DNA from: Sulfitobacter indolifex
GTDB lineage: Bacteria; Pseudomonadota; Alphaproteobacteria; Rhodobacterales; Rhodobacteraceae
DNA: 64,000 nt
Direction: 5' to 3'
NCBI RefSeq assembly: GCF_022788655.1
Contig: NZ_CP084951.1
Location: forward strand, 1,426,001-1,490,000
Of the stretch, positions 37,024 to 49,363 are shown in pieces; within the stretch, counting starts at the first letter, position 1, and each line of letters opens with the position of its first letter. The notes beneath the pieces are model-generated. The model worked only from the letters and a program-made list of their open reading frames with translations, ran no database searches and was not told the origin of the DNA. The position numbers and the translations under genes are program-made.

Positions 37024-38184
37024 ATGACCCCGGGCGCGCGTGTATCGGCTGCAATAGAAGTTCTTGATGCGATCGCCGGGGGGCTGGCCGCCGAACAGGC
37101 GTTAACACGGTGGGCACGGCAGAGCCGATTTGCAGGCTCCAAAGACCGAGCCGCCGTGCGCGACCATGTCTTTGACGTACTACGTCAAAGGCGTACGGCG
37201 GCGCATTATGGATGCGGTGAAACAGGTCGCGCGCTGATGATTGGTGTGCTGCACGGGCAGGGGGCCGATCTTGACACTTTGTTCACGGGCGAAGGCCATG
37301 CGCCAACTCCGCTAAGCGATGAAGAACGACAGGTCCCGGACGCGCCCGAAGACCGTGCTACAAAGAACAATCTTCCTGATTGGCTCCTGCCCCTTTTCGA
37401 CGCGGCGCTTGCCGATAAGGCGGACGCAGTCGCCGTGGCATTACAGGCACGCGGACCGATCTGTTTGCGCGTGAACACGGCGCGAATTGAGGTTCCTGCC
37501 GCACAGGCATTACTCGCGGAGGATGGCGTTCAAACCTGCGCCAATCCCCTCGCCGATGCCGCTCTGACAGTTACCGAAGGCGCACGCCGCATCCGAAATT
37601 CGCGCGCTTTTAGTGATGGTTATGTCGAATTGCAGGATGCTGCGAGCCAGGCGGTCGTCGCCGCTTTGCCTTTGGGGGGTCGGGTGCTTGACTACTGCGC
37701 TGGCGGCGGGGGCAAGGCTTTGGCTTTGGCAATGGACCCGTCTCGCGAAATCACCGCTCATGACATTGACCCGCGCAGGATGAGCGATCTTACCCCCCGC
37801 GCTGAGCGTGCAGGCGTGTCGATTACTCTGGCCGATGCTGAACAGGCCAAGGCAGGCGGTCCCTACGATCTTGTTCTATGTGACGCGCCCTGTTCCGGCT
37901 CGGGTGCATGGCGGCGTGCGGCGGAAGGGAAGTGGACGTTGACCCCTGACCGCCTGGCAGAGCTGACTGGCATTCAGGATCAGATTCTCGATACTGCAGC
38001 GGCACTTACGGCGCCGCAGGGTGTGTTGGCTTACGCAACATGTTCGTTGTTCCGCGAAGAGAATGAGGCGCGGGTTGAAGCCTTTTTGACCCGACATCCG
38101 GCATGGAAAATCGCGCGGATGGACCGTTATGATGTAACCCCTGATGGCGACGGCTTCTTTTCAGCACAGTTGACGCGCGACTAA
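37024..38184 (+). CDS. RsmB/NOP-type RNA 5-methylcytosine methyltransferase
   Basis: This 386-residue enzyme is of the NOL1/NOP2/Sun group, which methylates C5 of cytosine in rRNA or tRNA. The AdoMet site is VLDYCAGGGGKALALAM near residue 220. Both catalytic Cys motifs are present: CDAPCSGSGAWRR (motif IV) and YATCSLFREENEARV (motif VI). An N-terminal helical domain related to NusB-like RNA-binding regions precedes the core. AAGGAAG lies before the ATG, 51 bases after guaB. The exact RNA position cannot be told; RsmB-like (16S C967) is the nearest guess. Confidence 0.88.
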   Translation: MTPGARVSAAIEVLDAIAGGLAAEQALTRWARQSRFAGSKDRAAVRDHVFDVLRQRRTAAHYGCGETGRALMIGVLHGQGADLDTLFTGEGHAPTPLSDEERQVPDAPEDRATKNNLPDWLLPLFDAALADKADAVAVALQARGPICLRVNTARIEVPAAQALLAEDGVQTCANPLADAALTVTEGARRIRNSRAFSDGYVELQDAASQAVVAALPLGGRVLDYCAGGGGKALALAMDPSREITAHDIDPRRMSDLTPRAERAGVSITLADAEQAKAGGPYDLVLCDAPCSGSGAWRRAAEGKWTLTPDRLAELTGIQDQILDTAAALTAPQGVLAYATCSLFREENEARVEAFLTRHPAWKIARMDRYDVTPDGDGFFSAQLTRD

Positions 38185-38224
38185 ACTTCCTCATAATCAA
38201 CCAATGCGTGCAAAGCGATCTGAG

Positions 38225-38240
38225 TTAAAGCCCGCTTAAC
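38225..38240. promoter_or_regulatory. CtrA-type binding site before cckA
   Basis: TTAA-AGCCCGC-TTAAC matches the full alphaproteobacterial CtrA consensus TTAA-N7-TTAAC. It lies about 48 bases before the cckA start, in the only intergenic space available to its promoter. CckA is the kinase that feeds phosphate to CtrA through ChpT, so this would close a feedback loop. Confidence 0.6.
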
Positions 38241-38287
38241 CTCTGTCGCACGTAATAGTCGTGTGATTCGGTTGTGAGGGGATTTGT

Positions 38288-40594
38288 GTGCAGCAGGACG
38301 TCCGGCATTCAGCGATTGGCGGCCAGACAGGCCTTGGGCGGCTATGGTTGCTTGGCATTATGGCTTTGGCTACCGCCGGTCTCGCGCTTCAAAGCACCGA
38401 TGCGGTAATGACAATCGGCCTTGCCGCCTCCGCCGTAACACTTGTTTTAATATTATTGGGTTACTTGGGCCTGCACCTGCGCGCTCAAACGCGGGATCAG
38501 GCCGCTAGCGCCGGGGTGGCAGATTTCATAGCAAAGGACGGGACGCCTAGTTTTATTGTGACAACAGACAGGCAAATTTTGTACCGCAATCAGGCGGCTG
38601 AGGTGCAGTTTGGCGAGCTGAACGCAGAAACCCTTGCACGGGCTCTGCAGGCACATTTTTCTAATCCTGTCGGACTTCTCTATCGCTTGCAGTCGCGGGC
38701 AACGGCCAGCGGTAATGCGCGCGAAGAGGTGATCACCCGCAAGGGTCCAGTCCGAATATCCGTACACCAACTTACCAACGAAAGATTTTTATGGCGCATT
38801 GACCCGGTCCCTGCCCGGGACGGCCCTCGCAGCTCTCAAGAAGGTGTGGCTCTACCGATGGTAATGGTTGGTCGCAGCGGAGCCATATTGTTCATGAATG
38901 ATGCCGCGCGGACCCTCGTCGGGCACCGGGTGAAGTCGCTGGACAGATTGTTCAATTCCCTTCCGTTAACGCCCGGTGCGGTGACCGAGTTATCAACATC
39001 TGAAGGGAGTAGACAGGTGTTGGTGGCTGAAATTGATGCCGGTGCCAACCGCCGCGTGCTCTACCTCCTGCCGCCCCCGGATGAAATCATCTCGCCCAGC
39101 GAACTCGGATGGGAAACTTTTCAAGACCTGCCTGTGCCCCTGATCAAACTTGGCCCAGACGGGACCGTACTAGCATTTAACCGCATGGCCGCGAAGTTGC
39201 TTGGCGTGTCGTTACGACGCGAAGCTCACCTTTCGCAGCTTATGGAAGGTTTAGGGCGCTCAATTTCAGATTGGTTAGATGACAGTCTGGCTGGGCGGCT
39301 GGTGCAAAAGTCAGAATTTCTAAGGCTGACCCGCACGGATCGCGAAATTTTCGTGCAGGTTTCGCTCAACCGGATTTCCGAGCCCGGGGAGGCGGCGTTG
39401 ATTGCGGTTCTACAAGACGCGACTGAGTTAAAGTCCCTAGAGGCCCAGTTCGTACAAAGCCAGAAGATGCAGGCGATTGGGCAATTGGCCGGCGGCGTGG
39501 CGCATGATTTCAATAATCTTCTTACTGCGATTTCTGGCCATTGCGACCTGCTTTTGCTGCGCCATGATCAAGGCGATCCGGATTTCAGCGATCTGGTCCA
39601 GATCAACCAGAATGCCAACCGCGCGGCAGCTCTCGTGGGCCAGTTGCTGGCATTTTCCCGAAAACAGACCCTGCGGCCAGAAACGCTCGACATGCGCGAT
39701 ACGCTGGCTGATCTAACTCATCTGCTAAATCGCCTGGTCGGGGAAAAGGTGACCCTCACCCTTAGTCACGACCCAGTGCTTGCCCCCATTCGCGCAGACA
39801 AACGTCAGTTGGAGCAGGTTTTGATGAACCTCGTCGTAAACGCGCGCGATGCGATGCCCGCCGGGGGCGAGATCCGTATCGTGACGGAAGTGACCACCCT
39901 TGACCATCCGCTAGAACGGGACCGCGTCAGCGTCCCAGCCGGGCGATTTGTAACGGTGCAAGTGAACGACGATGGCACCGGGATCCCGCGGGATAAGCTA
40001 CAAAAGATATTTGAGCCGTTTTTTACGACAAAGCGGACAGGCGAGGGCACAGGCCTTGGCCTTTCAACCGCTTACGGCATCGTCAAACAAACCGGCGGTT
40101 TTATATTTGTTGATAGCGAGGTCGGCAGGGGGACGTCGTTCACCCTCTACTTCCCTGTACTTGAAGGGCAGCCGACGACCGTGTCGCGTGCCGTAGTATC
40201 CTCACCCGACAAGGGGCCGCCACCACGTGCGGACGGGGTGATCTTGCTGGTTGAAGATGAGGCCCCGGTGCGCGCATTCGCCAGCCGTGCACTGCGCCTG
40301 CGCGGCTATACTGTGCTGGAAGCAGAATCCGCCGAAGCCGCGCTGAAGACACTTGAGGATAAGGATCTTGATATCGATGTATTCGTAACAGATGTCGTGA
40401 TGCCGGGGATGGATGGCCCAAGCTGGGTGCGCCAAGCTCTCAAACAGCGTCCAGATGTGCGCGTCGTTTTCGTCTCAGGCTATGCAGAGGATAATTTCGG
40501 CGAAGAGCAATCAAAGATTCCGAACTCAGTCTTCCTGCCAAAGCCATTTTCGCTGACCGATCTGACCAATACGGTACATAACCAGCTGCACTAA
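38288..40594 (+). CDS. cckA: Hybrid histidine kinase CckA
   Basis: CckA phosphorylates ChpT, and through it CtrA; in Rhodobacterales this controls motility, cell-cycle-linked genes and gene-transfer-agent production. The 768 residues begin with two transmembrane helices (to about residue 60) and continue with tandem PAS-like domains. The HisKA domain has its His at about 406 in [16 protein letters not shown], a spacing and sequence typical of CckA. An ATPase domain ([39 protein letters not shown]) follows. The C-terminal receiver has its Asp near 702 ([12 protein letters not shown]). The start is a GTG with GAGGGG upstream; a CtrA-type box precedes it. Confidence 0.93.
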   Translation: MQQDVRHSAIGGQTGLGRLWLLGIMALATAGLALQSTDAVMTIGLAASAVTLVLILLGYLGLHLRAQTRDQAASAGVADFIAKDGTPSFIVTTDRQILYRNQAAEVQFGELNAETLARALQAHFSNPVGLLYRLQSRATASGNAREEVITRKGPVRISVHQLTNERFLWRIDPVPARDGPRSSQEGVALPMVMVGRSGAILFMNDAARTLVGHRVKSLDRLFNSLPLTPGAVTELSTSEGSRQVLVAEIDAGANRRVLYLLPPPDEIISPSELGWETFQDLPVPLIKLGPDGTVLAFNRMAAKLLGVSLRREAHLSQLMEGLGRSISDWLDDSLAGRLVQKSEFLRLTRTDREIFVQVSLNRISEPGEAALIAVLQDATELKSLEAQFVQSQKMQAIGQLAGGVAHDFNNLLTAISGHCDLLLLRHDQGDPDFSDLVQINQNANRAAALVGQLLAFSRKQTLRPETLDMRDTLADLTHLLNRLVGEKVTLTLSHDPVLAPIRADKRQLEQVLMNLVVNARDAMPAGGEIRIVTEVTTLDHPLERDRVSVPAGRFVTVQVNDDGTGIPRDKLQKIFEPFFTTKRTGEGTGLGLSTAYGIVKQTGGFIFVDSEVGRGTSFTLYFPVLEGQPTTVSRAVVSSPDKGPPPRADGVILLVEDEAPVRAFASRALRLRGYTVLEAESAEAALKTLEDKDLDIDVFVTDVVMPGMDGPSWVRQALKQRPDVRVVFVSGYAEDNFGEEQSKIPNSVFLPKPFSLTDLTNTVHNQLH

Positions 40595-40628
40595 CTCTAC
40601 CATCAAACTGAAGGGTTAATAACGTCGA

Positions 40629-41222
40629 TTAAGGGATCGACTCGTAAAGCTCGAATTCTGCCGCAAATTTCCGACGAAACCGCTTTTCCACATTTGGCGA
40701 GAGCTCAAGCGTCATCTTCGGAGAGACATTCTCCTGACCGAGGGATAGACTTACTTCCAACCGCTCCTCCAAGAAAATGCGCAACCGTTGCTGATCTTCA
40801 TAGCGAAAGTGGTGGGTGATACCGGTGCCATTGGGTTGCGTTTCCATGAACTTCAACTGGCTTCCCACATCGGCAAAGCCTGGCTTATCCCCTTTCATAT
40901 AAGCCATCACAAATTCATCGAAAGAAATCCCAAAGGTATTGTTGGGCTTGCCTTCCATAAAGGGGCGCCGCCGATAGCGGTACCAGCTACCTAGCCAAGA
41001 AATTGGCTCACGCATCACGGCCATAAGCTCTAACTCTGCATCGCAGACCTTGAGGAACATGGGCCGAATAAAACGATTATACCGATAAACGGGCGCATGT
41101 TTCAGCATCGGGGGCTGCGATATTACCATATCCGCGCGCGGGGCAAGAGCCGTTTCATACGCGGTGGTTCCAGTCTTGGGCACCGATAGAAAGGCCAGCC
41201 GTTCTTTGAAGAAAATTATCAC
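40629..41222 (-). CDS. Sulfotransferase-like protein
   Basis: This 198-residue protein resembles the small bacterial sulfotransferase family that uses PAPS. The 5'-phosphosulfate loop is FLSVPKTGTTAYE near the N-terminus, and the 3'-phosphate site is VMREPISWLGSWYRYR. I place the start at the GTG of VIIFFKERL because AGGGGAT lies ten bases upstream and homologs begin here; the frame runs 21 codons further up from an ATG. It stands alone between cckA and recA. Such genes often act on cell-surface glycans; the acceptor is unknown. Confidence 0.72.
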   Translation of the reverse strand: MIIFFKERLAFLSVPKTGTTAYETALAPRADMVISQPPMLKHAPVYRYNRFIRPMFLKVCDAELELMAVMREPISWLGSWYRYRRRPFMEGKPNNTFGISFDEFVMAYMKGDKPGFADVGSQLKFMETQPNGTGITHHFRYEDQQRLRIFLEERLEVSLSLGQENVSPKMTLELSPNVEKRFRRKFAAEFELYESIP

Positions 41223-41346
41223 GCGTGTCTTATCCCCTGCTCCGCATGGATCAAATTTTTGTAGGGTAAACCATTTCTTTACCATTCCAGAGAAAACTTA
41301 AAGCACAAACAAAATGATTGAAATGTTCTTCGTTTACCCTCATATA

Positions 41347-41361
41347 GAACATTAGAAGAAC
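41347..41361 (+). promoter_or_regulatory. LexA (SOS) box of recA
   Basis: GAAC-ATTAGAA-GAAC matches the alphaproteobacterial LexA site, the direct repeat GTTC-N7-GTTC read on the other strand. It lies 65 bases before the recA start, so recA is predicted to be damage-inducible. Confidence 0.85.
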
Positions 41362-41426
41362 ATACGCAGCGCGGCGCGCAGGCGATTGCCGCCGGGACGC
41401 CACTGTGACACTAAGGGATGAACCTA

Positions 41427-42497
41427 ATGGCAACGGCAGATCTTTTGACAATGGACAGCAAGAAAACCGCAGAAAAGCAAAAGGCGCTCGACAGCGCGCT
41501 GGCCCAGATCGAACGTCAGTTCGGCAAAGGGTCGATCATGAAGCTGGGCGCCGAAGGGGCAGTCCAGGATATTAGAGCGAGCTCTACTGGCTCGCTTGGC
41601 CTTGATATCGCGCTCGGCATTGGCGGCTTGCCAATGGGGCGTATCATCGAAATTTATGGCCCAGAGTCTTCCGGTAAGACCACGCTGACACTACACTGCG
41701 TTGCAGAACAGCAAAAAGCCGGTGGCGTCTGTGCCTTTGTTGACGCGGAACATGCGCTTGACCCGCAATATGCAAAAAAGCTTGGCGTAGACATTGACGA
41801 GCTGCTGATCTCGCAACCCGATACGGGCGAGCAAGCGCTTGAGATTACGGACACGCTTGTGCGGTCCGGTGCGGTAAACATGGTCATTGTCGACTCGGTT
41901 GCGGCCTTGACGCCCAAATCGGAGCTTGAGGGCGAGATGGGCGACAGCAGTGTCGGCGTGCAGGCGCGGCTGATGAGCCAAGCCATGCGGAAACTCACAG
42001 GGTCGATCAGCCGATCCAACTGTATGGTTATCTTCATCAACCAGATTCGGATGAAGATCGGCGTCATGTTCGGCTCGCCCGAGACAACAACGGGCGGCAA
42101 TGCGCTGAAGTTCTATTCTTCTGTCCGGCTCGACATCCGCCGCATTGGTGCGCTGAAGGACCGTGACGAAGTCGTCGGCAACGCGACCAAGGTAAAGGTC
42201 GTTAAAAACAAAGTCGCCCCGCCGTTCAAACAGGTCGAGTTCGACATCATGTATGGCGAAGGCATTTCCAAGATGGGTGAGCTACTTGATCTTGGGGTGA
42301 AAGCTGGCGTGGTCGATAAATCGGGCTCGTGGTTCAGCTATGGCGATGAGCGGATCGGGCAGGGGCGTGAAAATGCCAAGAACTTCTTGAAAGAGAATAC
42401 TGCCATGGCCGCGGAGATCGAAGATAAGATCCGCGCCGCACATGGGTTGGATTCCGCCGGCCCCGGTCGGGATGACGCGGATATTCTCGAAGCCTGA
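41427..42497 (+). CDS. recA: Recombinase RecA
   Basis: RecA forms the DNA-strand exchange filament and triggers LexA self-cleavage. The 356 residues are full length, with Walker A GPESSGKT at residues 78-85, [18 protein letters not shown], and the L2 region [23 protein letters not shown] choose the ATG of MATADLL because AAGGGATG lies eight bases upstream; an ATG three codons earlier has no such site. An SOS box sits upstream and a strong terminator follows. The C-terminus is acidic and Gly-rich, as usual. Confidence 0.98.
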   Translation: MATADLLTMDSKKTAEKQKALDSALAQIERQFGKGSIMKLGAEGAVQDIRASSTGSLGLDIALGIGGLPMGRIIEIYGPESSGKTTLTLHCVAEQQKAGGVCAFVDAEHALDPQYAKKLGVDIDELLISQPDTGEQALEITDTLVRSGAVNMVIVDSVAALTPKSELEGEMGDSSVGVQARLMSQAMRKLTGSISRSNCMVIFINQIRMKIGVMFGSPETTTGGNALKFYSSVRLDIRRIGALKDRDEVVGNATKVKVVKNKVAPPFKQVEFDIMYGEGISKMGELLDLGVKAGVVDKSGSWFSYGDERIGQGRENAKNFLKENTAMAAEIEDKIRAAHGLDSAGPGRDDADILEA

Positions 42498-42522
42498 ACT
42501 TACTTTGGGTGCCGAGTTTTAC

Positions 42523-42557
42523 AAAGGGGGCGTGGCCGTGGGCTGCGCCCCCTTTTT
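42523..42557 (+). terminator. Rho-independent terminator of recA
   Basis: AAAGGGGGCG pairs with CGCCCCCTTT over a 13-base loop, with two further T residues and C after the stem, 26 bases after the recA stop. Confidence 0.88.
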
Positions 42558-42635
42558 CGTGGGCAGCAACGGTAGACAGCGCCGGGGCTGAGGGGTATTT
42601 GGGATCGACCCAATCTGCCCCGGAAGGCCTCGCCC

Positions 42636-45293
<2,658 letters not shown>

Positions 45294-45298
45294 GACCC

Positions 45299-45586
45299 AT
45301 GGGCGCACTTTGGATTGCACATGTCACCGTCACCGACGAGGAGGCGTATAAGAAATACGCCGCCGGTGCCACACAGGCGATTGCTGCCCATGGTGGCAAG
45401 TTCATCGCGCGGGGCGGGCGTTTTGTTCAGCTTGAGGGCAAGGAACGGCCGCGCAATGTTGTAGCTCGTTTCCCTGATGTCGAAACCGCAGAAAAATGTT
45501 ACCACTCCGACGCTTACCAGGCGGCATTGAGCCATGCGCGCGGCGCGTCTGAGCGCGAATTGATGATCGTCGAAACCGACGAATGA
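45299..45586 (+). CDS. DUF1330 family protein
   Basis: This 95-residue dimeric alpha-beta-barrel protein belongs to the DUF1330 family, whose function is unknown. The family pattern is clear: an N-terminal strand ALWIAHVTVTDEEAYKKYA, AAHGGKFIARGGRFVQLEG in the middle and FPDVETAEKCYHSDAYQAAL near the end. GGATAAGACCC lies between the alaS stop and its ATG, so the two are probably co-transcribed. There is no signal peptide. Confidence 0.88.
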   Translation: MGALWIAHVTVTDEEAYKKYAAGATQAIAAHGGKFIARGGRFVQLEGKERPRNVVARFPDVETAEKCYHSDAYQAALSHARGASERELMIVETDE

Positions 45587-45667
45587 TCGGAGCGGCCCCG
45601 CCTGCAAATAGGCGGGGCGCTTTGCTTTTCCAGCGGGAACCTTCCCCGCAAACTGAGGTTGAACCAT

Positions 45668-46393
45668 ATGAACCTCGACCGCATATCCGCCTTCGCCCAC
45701 TGGTGCCGCCGCCATGTGGAGGTGACCACGCTCGCCCTAATGAGCCTATCTATCATCTCAGTTTGGACTTTGGCCGAATTGACCGAAGAAGTCGTGGCTG
45801 GCAGCACGAGCAATCTTGATCGCAAGATACTACTATTCCTCCGCACGCCCGGCGACCTTTCTGACCCCATCGGCCCTTGGTGGGTGGAGGAGATCGGGCG
45901 TGACCTAACGGCCTTGGGCGGCGTGGCGGTCTTGGTGATGACGACGGTGGTAGTGGCGATATTTTTCATGCTGCAGCGGCGGTGGTCCACAGCGCTTTAT
46001 ATCCTCGCGACCGTGGGGGGCGGGATTGTGCTGAGCAGCATCGCCAAGGAATTTTTTGACCGCCCACGCCCCGACCTCGTGCCGCATGGGTCGCTTGTGC
46101 ATACGGCAAGCTTTCCCTCAGGGCATTCGATGATGGCGGCGGTGGCGTATTTGACGCTTGGGGCCATGGTGGCGCGGGCGCAAACGCGATGGGCGCTCAA
46201 AGCCTATACACTCGCTGTCGCTGTGATGCTCACACTGCTGGTGGGCATGAGCCGGGTCTATATGGGGGTACACTGGCCCACCGACGTGGCAGCCGGATGG
46301 CTGGGCGGCGGCGCTTGGGCGCTGCTGTGTCTTCTCGTCGCGCGCAGTTTGGCCAAACGCGGGCATATCGAACAAGAGGCGAGCGATACTTAG
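45668..46393 (+). CDS. PAP2-family membrane phosphatase
   Basis: This 241-residue integral membrane phosphatase is of the type-2 phosphatidic acid phosphatase family; members dephosphorylate lipid phosphates such as undecaprenyl pyrophosphate or phosphatidylglycerophosphate. All three catalytic motifs are present: KEFFDRPRP, PSGH in ASFPSGHSMMAAVAYL, and SRVYMGVHWPTDVAAGW. About six hydrophobic helices are visible. The ATG of MNLDRISAF is preferred, with GAGG nine bases upstream. The substrate cannot be assigned from sequence. Confidence 0.9.
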   Translation: MNLDRISAFAHWCRRHVEVTTLALMSLSIISVWTLAELTEEVVAGSTSNLDRKILLFLRTPGDLSDPIGPWWVEEIGRDLTALGGVAVLVMTTVVVAIFFMLQRRWSTALYILATVGGGIVLSSIAKEFFDRPRPDLVPHGSLVHTASFPSGHSMMAAVAYLTLGAMVARAQTRWALKAYTLAVAVMLTLLVGMSRVYMGVHWPTDVAAGWLGGGAWALLCLLVARSLAKRGHIEQEASDT

Positions 46394-46423
46394 CAGCGCC
46401 TTGCGCCAACCCCCTTCAGACAT

Positions 46424-46462
46424 AAAAACGGCAGCGCATCGTCCGGATGCGCTGCCGTTTTT
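46424..46462. terminator. Bidirectional terminator between PAP2 gene and typA
   Basis: A perfect 17-bp stem runs from A-rich AAAAACGGCAGCGCATC to its complement ending in five T residues, with the five-base loop GTCCG. Because the stem begins with A and ends with T, it can end transcripts from both the rightward PAP2 gene and the leftward typA gene. Confidence 0.95.
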
Positions 46463-46480
46463 CGTAATGAAAGCTCGCTC

Positions 46481-48298
46481 TTAGCCAGCTTTCGCCATGC
46501 GCTTACGCTCATGCGGGTCAAGGAAACGCTTGCGCAGACGGATCGCGTTGGGCGTCACTTCGACCAACTCGTCGTCATCGATATAGGCAATCGCCTCTTC
46601 GAGGCTCAGCGTGATCGGCGTGGTCAGGCGGACCGCTTCGTCGGTGCCCGAAGCGCGGACGTTGGTCAGTTTCTTGCCCTTCAGCGGGTTCACTTCGAGG
46701 TCATTCTCACGGGAATGCTCGCCGATGATCATGCCGGTATAGACGTCAGCCTGTGCGCCGATCATCATCTTGCCGCGCTCTTCGAGGTTCCACAGAGCGA
46801 AGGCGACCGAGGTGCCGTTTTCCATGGAAATCAGAACGCCAGCGCGGCGGCCCGGGATCGGGCCTTTGTGCGGTGCCCAAGAGTGGAAGACGCGGTTGAT
46901 GACGCCTGTGCCGCGCGTGTCGGTCAGGAATTCACCGTGATAGCCGATCAGCCCGCGCGATGGCACATGGGCGATGATCCGGGTCTTGCCGGCGCCAGCG
47001 GGTTTCATCTCGACCAACTCGCCTTTGCGGATGCCGGTGATCTTTTCGATCACGGCGCCGGAGTATTCGTCATCCACGTCGATAGTGGCTTCTTCGATGG
47101 GTTCATGGCGGACGCCGTCGATCTCTTGGAACAGAACCTGCGGGCGGGAGATTGACAGCTCAAAACCCTCGCGGCGCATGTTTTCGATCAAAACGCCCAT
47201 CTGCAATTCGCCACGTCCGGCAACCTCGAAAGCGTCGCCGCCCGGCGTGTCGGAGATTTTGATCGCGACGTTGGATTCGGCTTCCTTCATCAGGCGCTCG
47301 CGGATAACGCGGGACTGAACTTTCTTGCCGTCACGGCCCGCCAGCGGACTGTCGTTGATGCCGAAGGTCACGGTGATGGTGGGCGGGTCGATCGGCTGGG
47401 CGGGGATCGCTTCGCTGACCGAGGCTTCGGCCAACGTGTCGGCCACGGTCGCCTTGGTCATGCCAGCGATGGAGACGATGTCACCCGCTTCGGCCAATTC
47501 GATGGCGGTTTGGTCCAAGCCGCGGAAGGCGAGGATTTTGGTGCAGCGGAAGTTCTCGATCAGCGTGCCATCGCGCGACATCGCCTTGATCGTCTGGCCT
47601 GCCTTCAGCGTGCCGGTTTCCACACGACCGGTCAGCAGGCGGCCCAAGAAGGGATCACCGCCGAGCGTAGTGGCCAACATGGTGAAGGGCTTTTCTGCGT
47701 TCTCGATCTGCTTGGGCGCGGGAACATGCGTCAGGATCAGGTCGAACAGAGCTGTGAGGTCTTTGCGCGGACCATCAAGTTCCAAATCGGCCCATCCGGA
47801 GCGACCGGAGGCATACATATGCGGGAATTCAAGCTGCTCGTCCGTGGCGTCGAGGCTGGCGAAGAGGTCAAAGCATTCGTCAAGCGCGCGGTCGGGCTCT
47901 GCGTCGGTTTTGTCGACCTTGTTCAGCACAACGATCGGGCGCAGGCCCAGCTTCAGCGCTTTGGAGGTCACAAATTTGGTCTGCGGCATCGGGCCTTCAG
48001 CGGCGTCTACCAAGAGGACCACACCGTCGACCATCGACAGGATACGCTCAACCTCGCCGCCGAAGTCGGCGTGGCCGGGGGTGTCGACGATGTTAATGCG
48101 GGTGTTGTTCCAGACGACCGAGGTCGGCTTGGCGAAGATTGTGATGCCGCGCTCGCGCTCCAGATCGTTGCTGTCCATGGCGCGCTCAGTCGTGGCCTGG
48201 TTTTCACGGTAGGTGCCGGATTGCTTGAGAAGCTCGTCTACCAGCGTGGTTTTGCCGTGGTCAACGTGGGCGATAATTGCGATGTTGCGCAGATCCAT
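46481..48298 (-). CDS. typA: Ribosome-associated GTPase TypA/BipA
   Basis: TypA is an EF-G-like translational GTPase that binds the ribosome and aids 50S assembly and stress adaptation. The 605 residues begin at MDLRNIAIIAHVDHGKTT, where the G1 loop lies; RGITI (G2), DTPGH (G3) and NKVDK (G4) follow. EF-G-like domains II, III and V come next, then the unique C-terminal domain. I place the start here, with AAAGG about ten bases upstream, rather than 22 codons earlier. The end is marked by the shared bidirectional terminator. Confidence 0.96.
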   Translation of the reverse strand: MDLRNIAIIAHVDHGKTTLVDELLKQSGTYRENQATTERAMDSNDLERERGITIFAKPTSVVWNNTRINIVDTPGHADFGGEVERILSMVDGVVLLVDAAEGPMPQTKFVTSKALKLGLRPIVVLNKVDKTDAEPDRALDECFDLFASLDATDEQLEFPHMYASGRSGWADLELDGPRKDLTALFDLILTHVPAPKQIENAEKPFTMLATTLGGDPFLGRLLTGRVETGTLKAGQTIKAMSRDGTLIENFRCTKILAFRGLDQTAIELAEAGDIVSIAGMTKATVADTLAEASVSEAIPAQPIDPPTITVTFGINDSPLAGRDGKKVQSRVIRERLMKEAESNVAIKISDTPGGDAFEVAGRGELQMGVLIENMRREGFELSISRPQVLFQEIDGVRHEPIEEATIDVDDEYSGAVIEKITGIRKGELVEMKPAGAGKTRIIAHVPSRGLIGYHGEFLTDTRGTGVINRVFHSWAPHKGPIPGRRAGVLISMENGTSVAFALWNLEERGKMMIGAQADVYTGMIIGEHSRENDLEVNPLKGKKLTNVRASGTDEAVRLTTPITLSLEEAIAYIDDDELVEVTPNAIRLRKRFLDPHERKRMAKAG

Positions 48299-48444
48299 TA
48301 AGTAAGCCTTTGGATTGGGGAGTGGCGCGCAGGCCAAAAGCCGCGCGAGAGATTGCGCCGCCAATAACGTGCCACGGCGTTAATTGCTAGCCCTAATGCC
48401 GATACCGTCACGGTTGCGCGGTCTATCGCCATGCATTTGGCCGT

Positions 48445-48774
48445 TTAATGGGGGCTGGTTTTGGAAAATAGATGGATAACGAGGATACCGCAGATGATTA
48501 GCGCGATCCCCAAAAGTGCCGGGGCGTCGAGCCTTTGACCAAAGAGCAGAAAGCCGATGATGGCGATGAAGACGATCCCAAGCCCCGCCCAAAGCGCATA
48601 GACCACGCCAACTGGCATCACTCTGAGCGTCAGGGACATGCAGTAGAACGAGATCACGTAGAACACGACGACAGCTACAGAGGGCCAAAGCCGGGTGAAC
48701 TGATGCGAGGCCTGCACGGCAGTCGTGCCAAGGGTCTCTGCCATCACTGCGATGAACAGCCACAGGTAATGCAT
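48445..48774 (-). CDS. Small multidrug resistance (SMR) exporter
   Basis: This 109-residue four-helix membrane protein of the SMR family (EmrE/Gdx type) works as a dimer and exchanges cationic compounds for protons. The essential membrane Glu is in MAETLGTTA of helix 1, and the helix 3 signature PVGVVYALWAGLGIVFIAIIG matches EmrE-like proteins, including the Trp. The Lrp-type regulator gene ends 15 bases before its start on the same strand, so the two probably form an operon. EmrE and SugE/Gdx-type substrates cannot be told apart here. Confidence 0.9.
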   Translation of the reverse strand: MHYLWLFIAVMAETLGTTAVQASHQFTRLWPSVAVVVFYVISFYCMSLTLRVMPVGVVYALWAGLGIVFIAIIGFLLFGQRLDAPALLGIALIICGILVIHLFSKTSPH

Positions 48775-48789
48775 GAGGTGACGCCTTAT

Positions 48790-49248
48790 TCAGAGGGGCA
48801 GTTGCGTGGTTTCTTTTATCTCTTCCATCACAAAACTGGCCGAGACATCAGAGAGCGGCACTTTGCGTATGAGATCTTGGTACAATTGATCGTATCCCGC
48901 CATATCCGCAACCCGCGCCCGGATCAAATAGTCCAGATCACCGGTCATGCGGTACACACCAAGGATTTCGGGCATTGATCGGGTGGCCTTGGAAAACTGT
49001 TCTAGCCAGTCGGGCGCATGGGCATTGGTCCGCACTTGGATAAAGACACTCAGGCCAAGGCCAAGTTTCGCAGCATCCAAAAGTGTTACGCGGCTTTTGA
49101 TGATGCCTGCCTTTTCCAGCGCACGAATACGACGCCAGCAAGCGTTACGGGATAGGTTCACTGCAGCACCAAGCGCTTCGAGTGATTGGGCCGCATCACG
49201 TTGCAGTTCGGTCAAAATGCGACGGTCAATTTCATCAAGTGTTGTCAT
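48790..49248 (-). CDS. Lrp/AsnC-family transcription regulator
   Basis: This 152-residue feast-or-famine regulator has an N-terminal winged HTH (IDRRILTELQRDAAQSLEAL, then NLSRNACWRRIRALEKAGII) and a C-terminal RAM ligand domain with VYRMTGDLDYLIRARV. Such proteins respond to amino acids and usually control transport or degradation genes nearby. It leads a two-gene unit with the SMR exporter and is divergent from the DUF6356 gene. The ligand is unknown. Confidence 0.9.
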   Translation of the reverse strand: MTTLDEIDRRILTELQRDAAQSLEALGAAVNLSRNACWRRIRALEKAGIIKSRVTLLDAAKLGLGLSVFIQVRTNAHAPDWLEQFSKATRSMPEILGVYRMTGDLDYLIRARVADMAGYDQLYQDLIRKVPLSDVSASFVMEEIKETTQLPL

Positions 49249-49363
49249 TCAGCTAATCTGGCGGGAAATTTTCCCACAGACAAGAAAAACAGCGCAATGA
49301 TTTGAGAAAACGTCACAGGGCGGCTGGTCTATGTTGGTGCCAAGCCAATTTCAGGAGTTTCCC

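Noticed and set aside
48380..48763. A 127-codon frame overlapping the SMR exporter
   Set aside because: The SMR frame has the conserved Glu, the helix pattern and a proper spacing from the Lrp gene; the overlapping frame is Cys/Trp/Arg-rich without a family.
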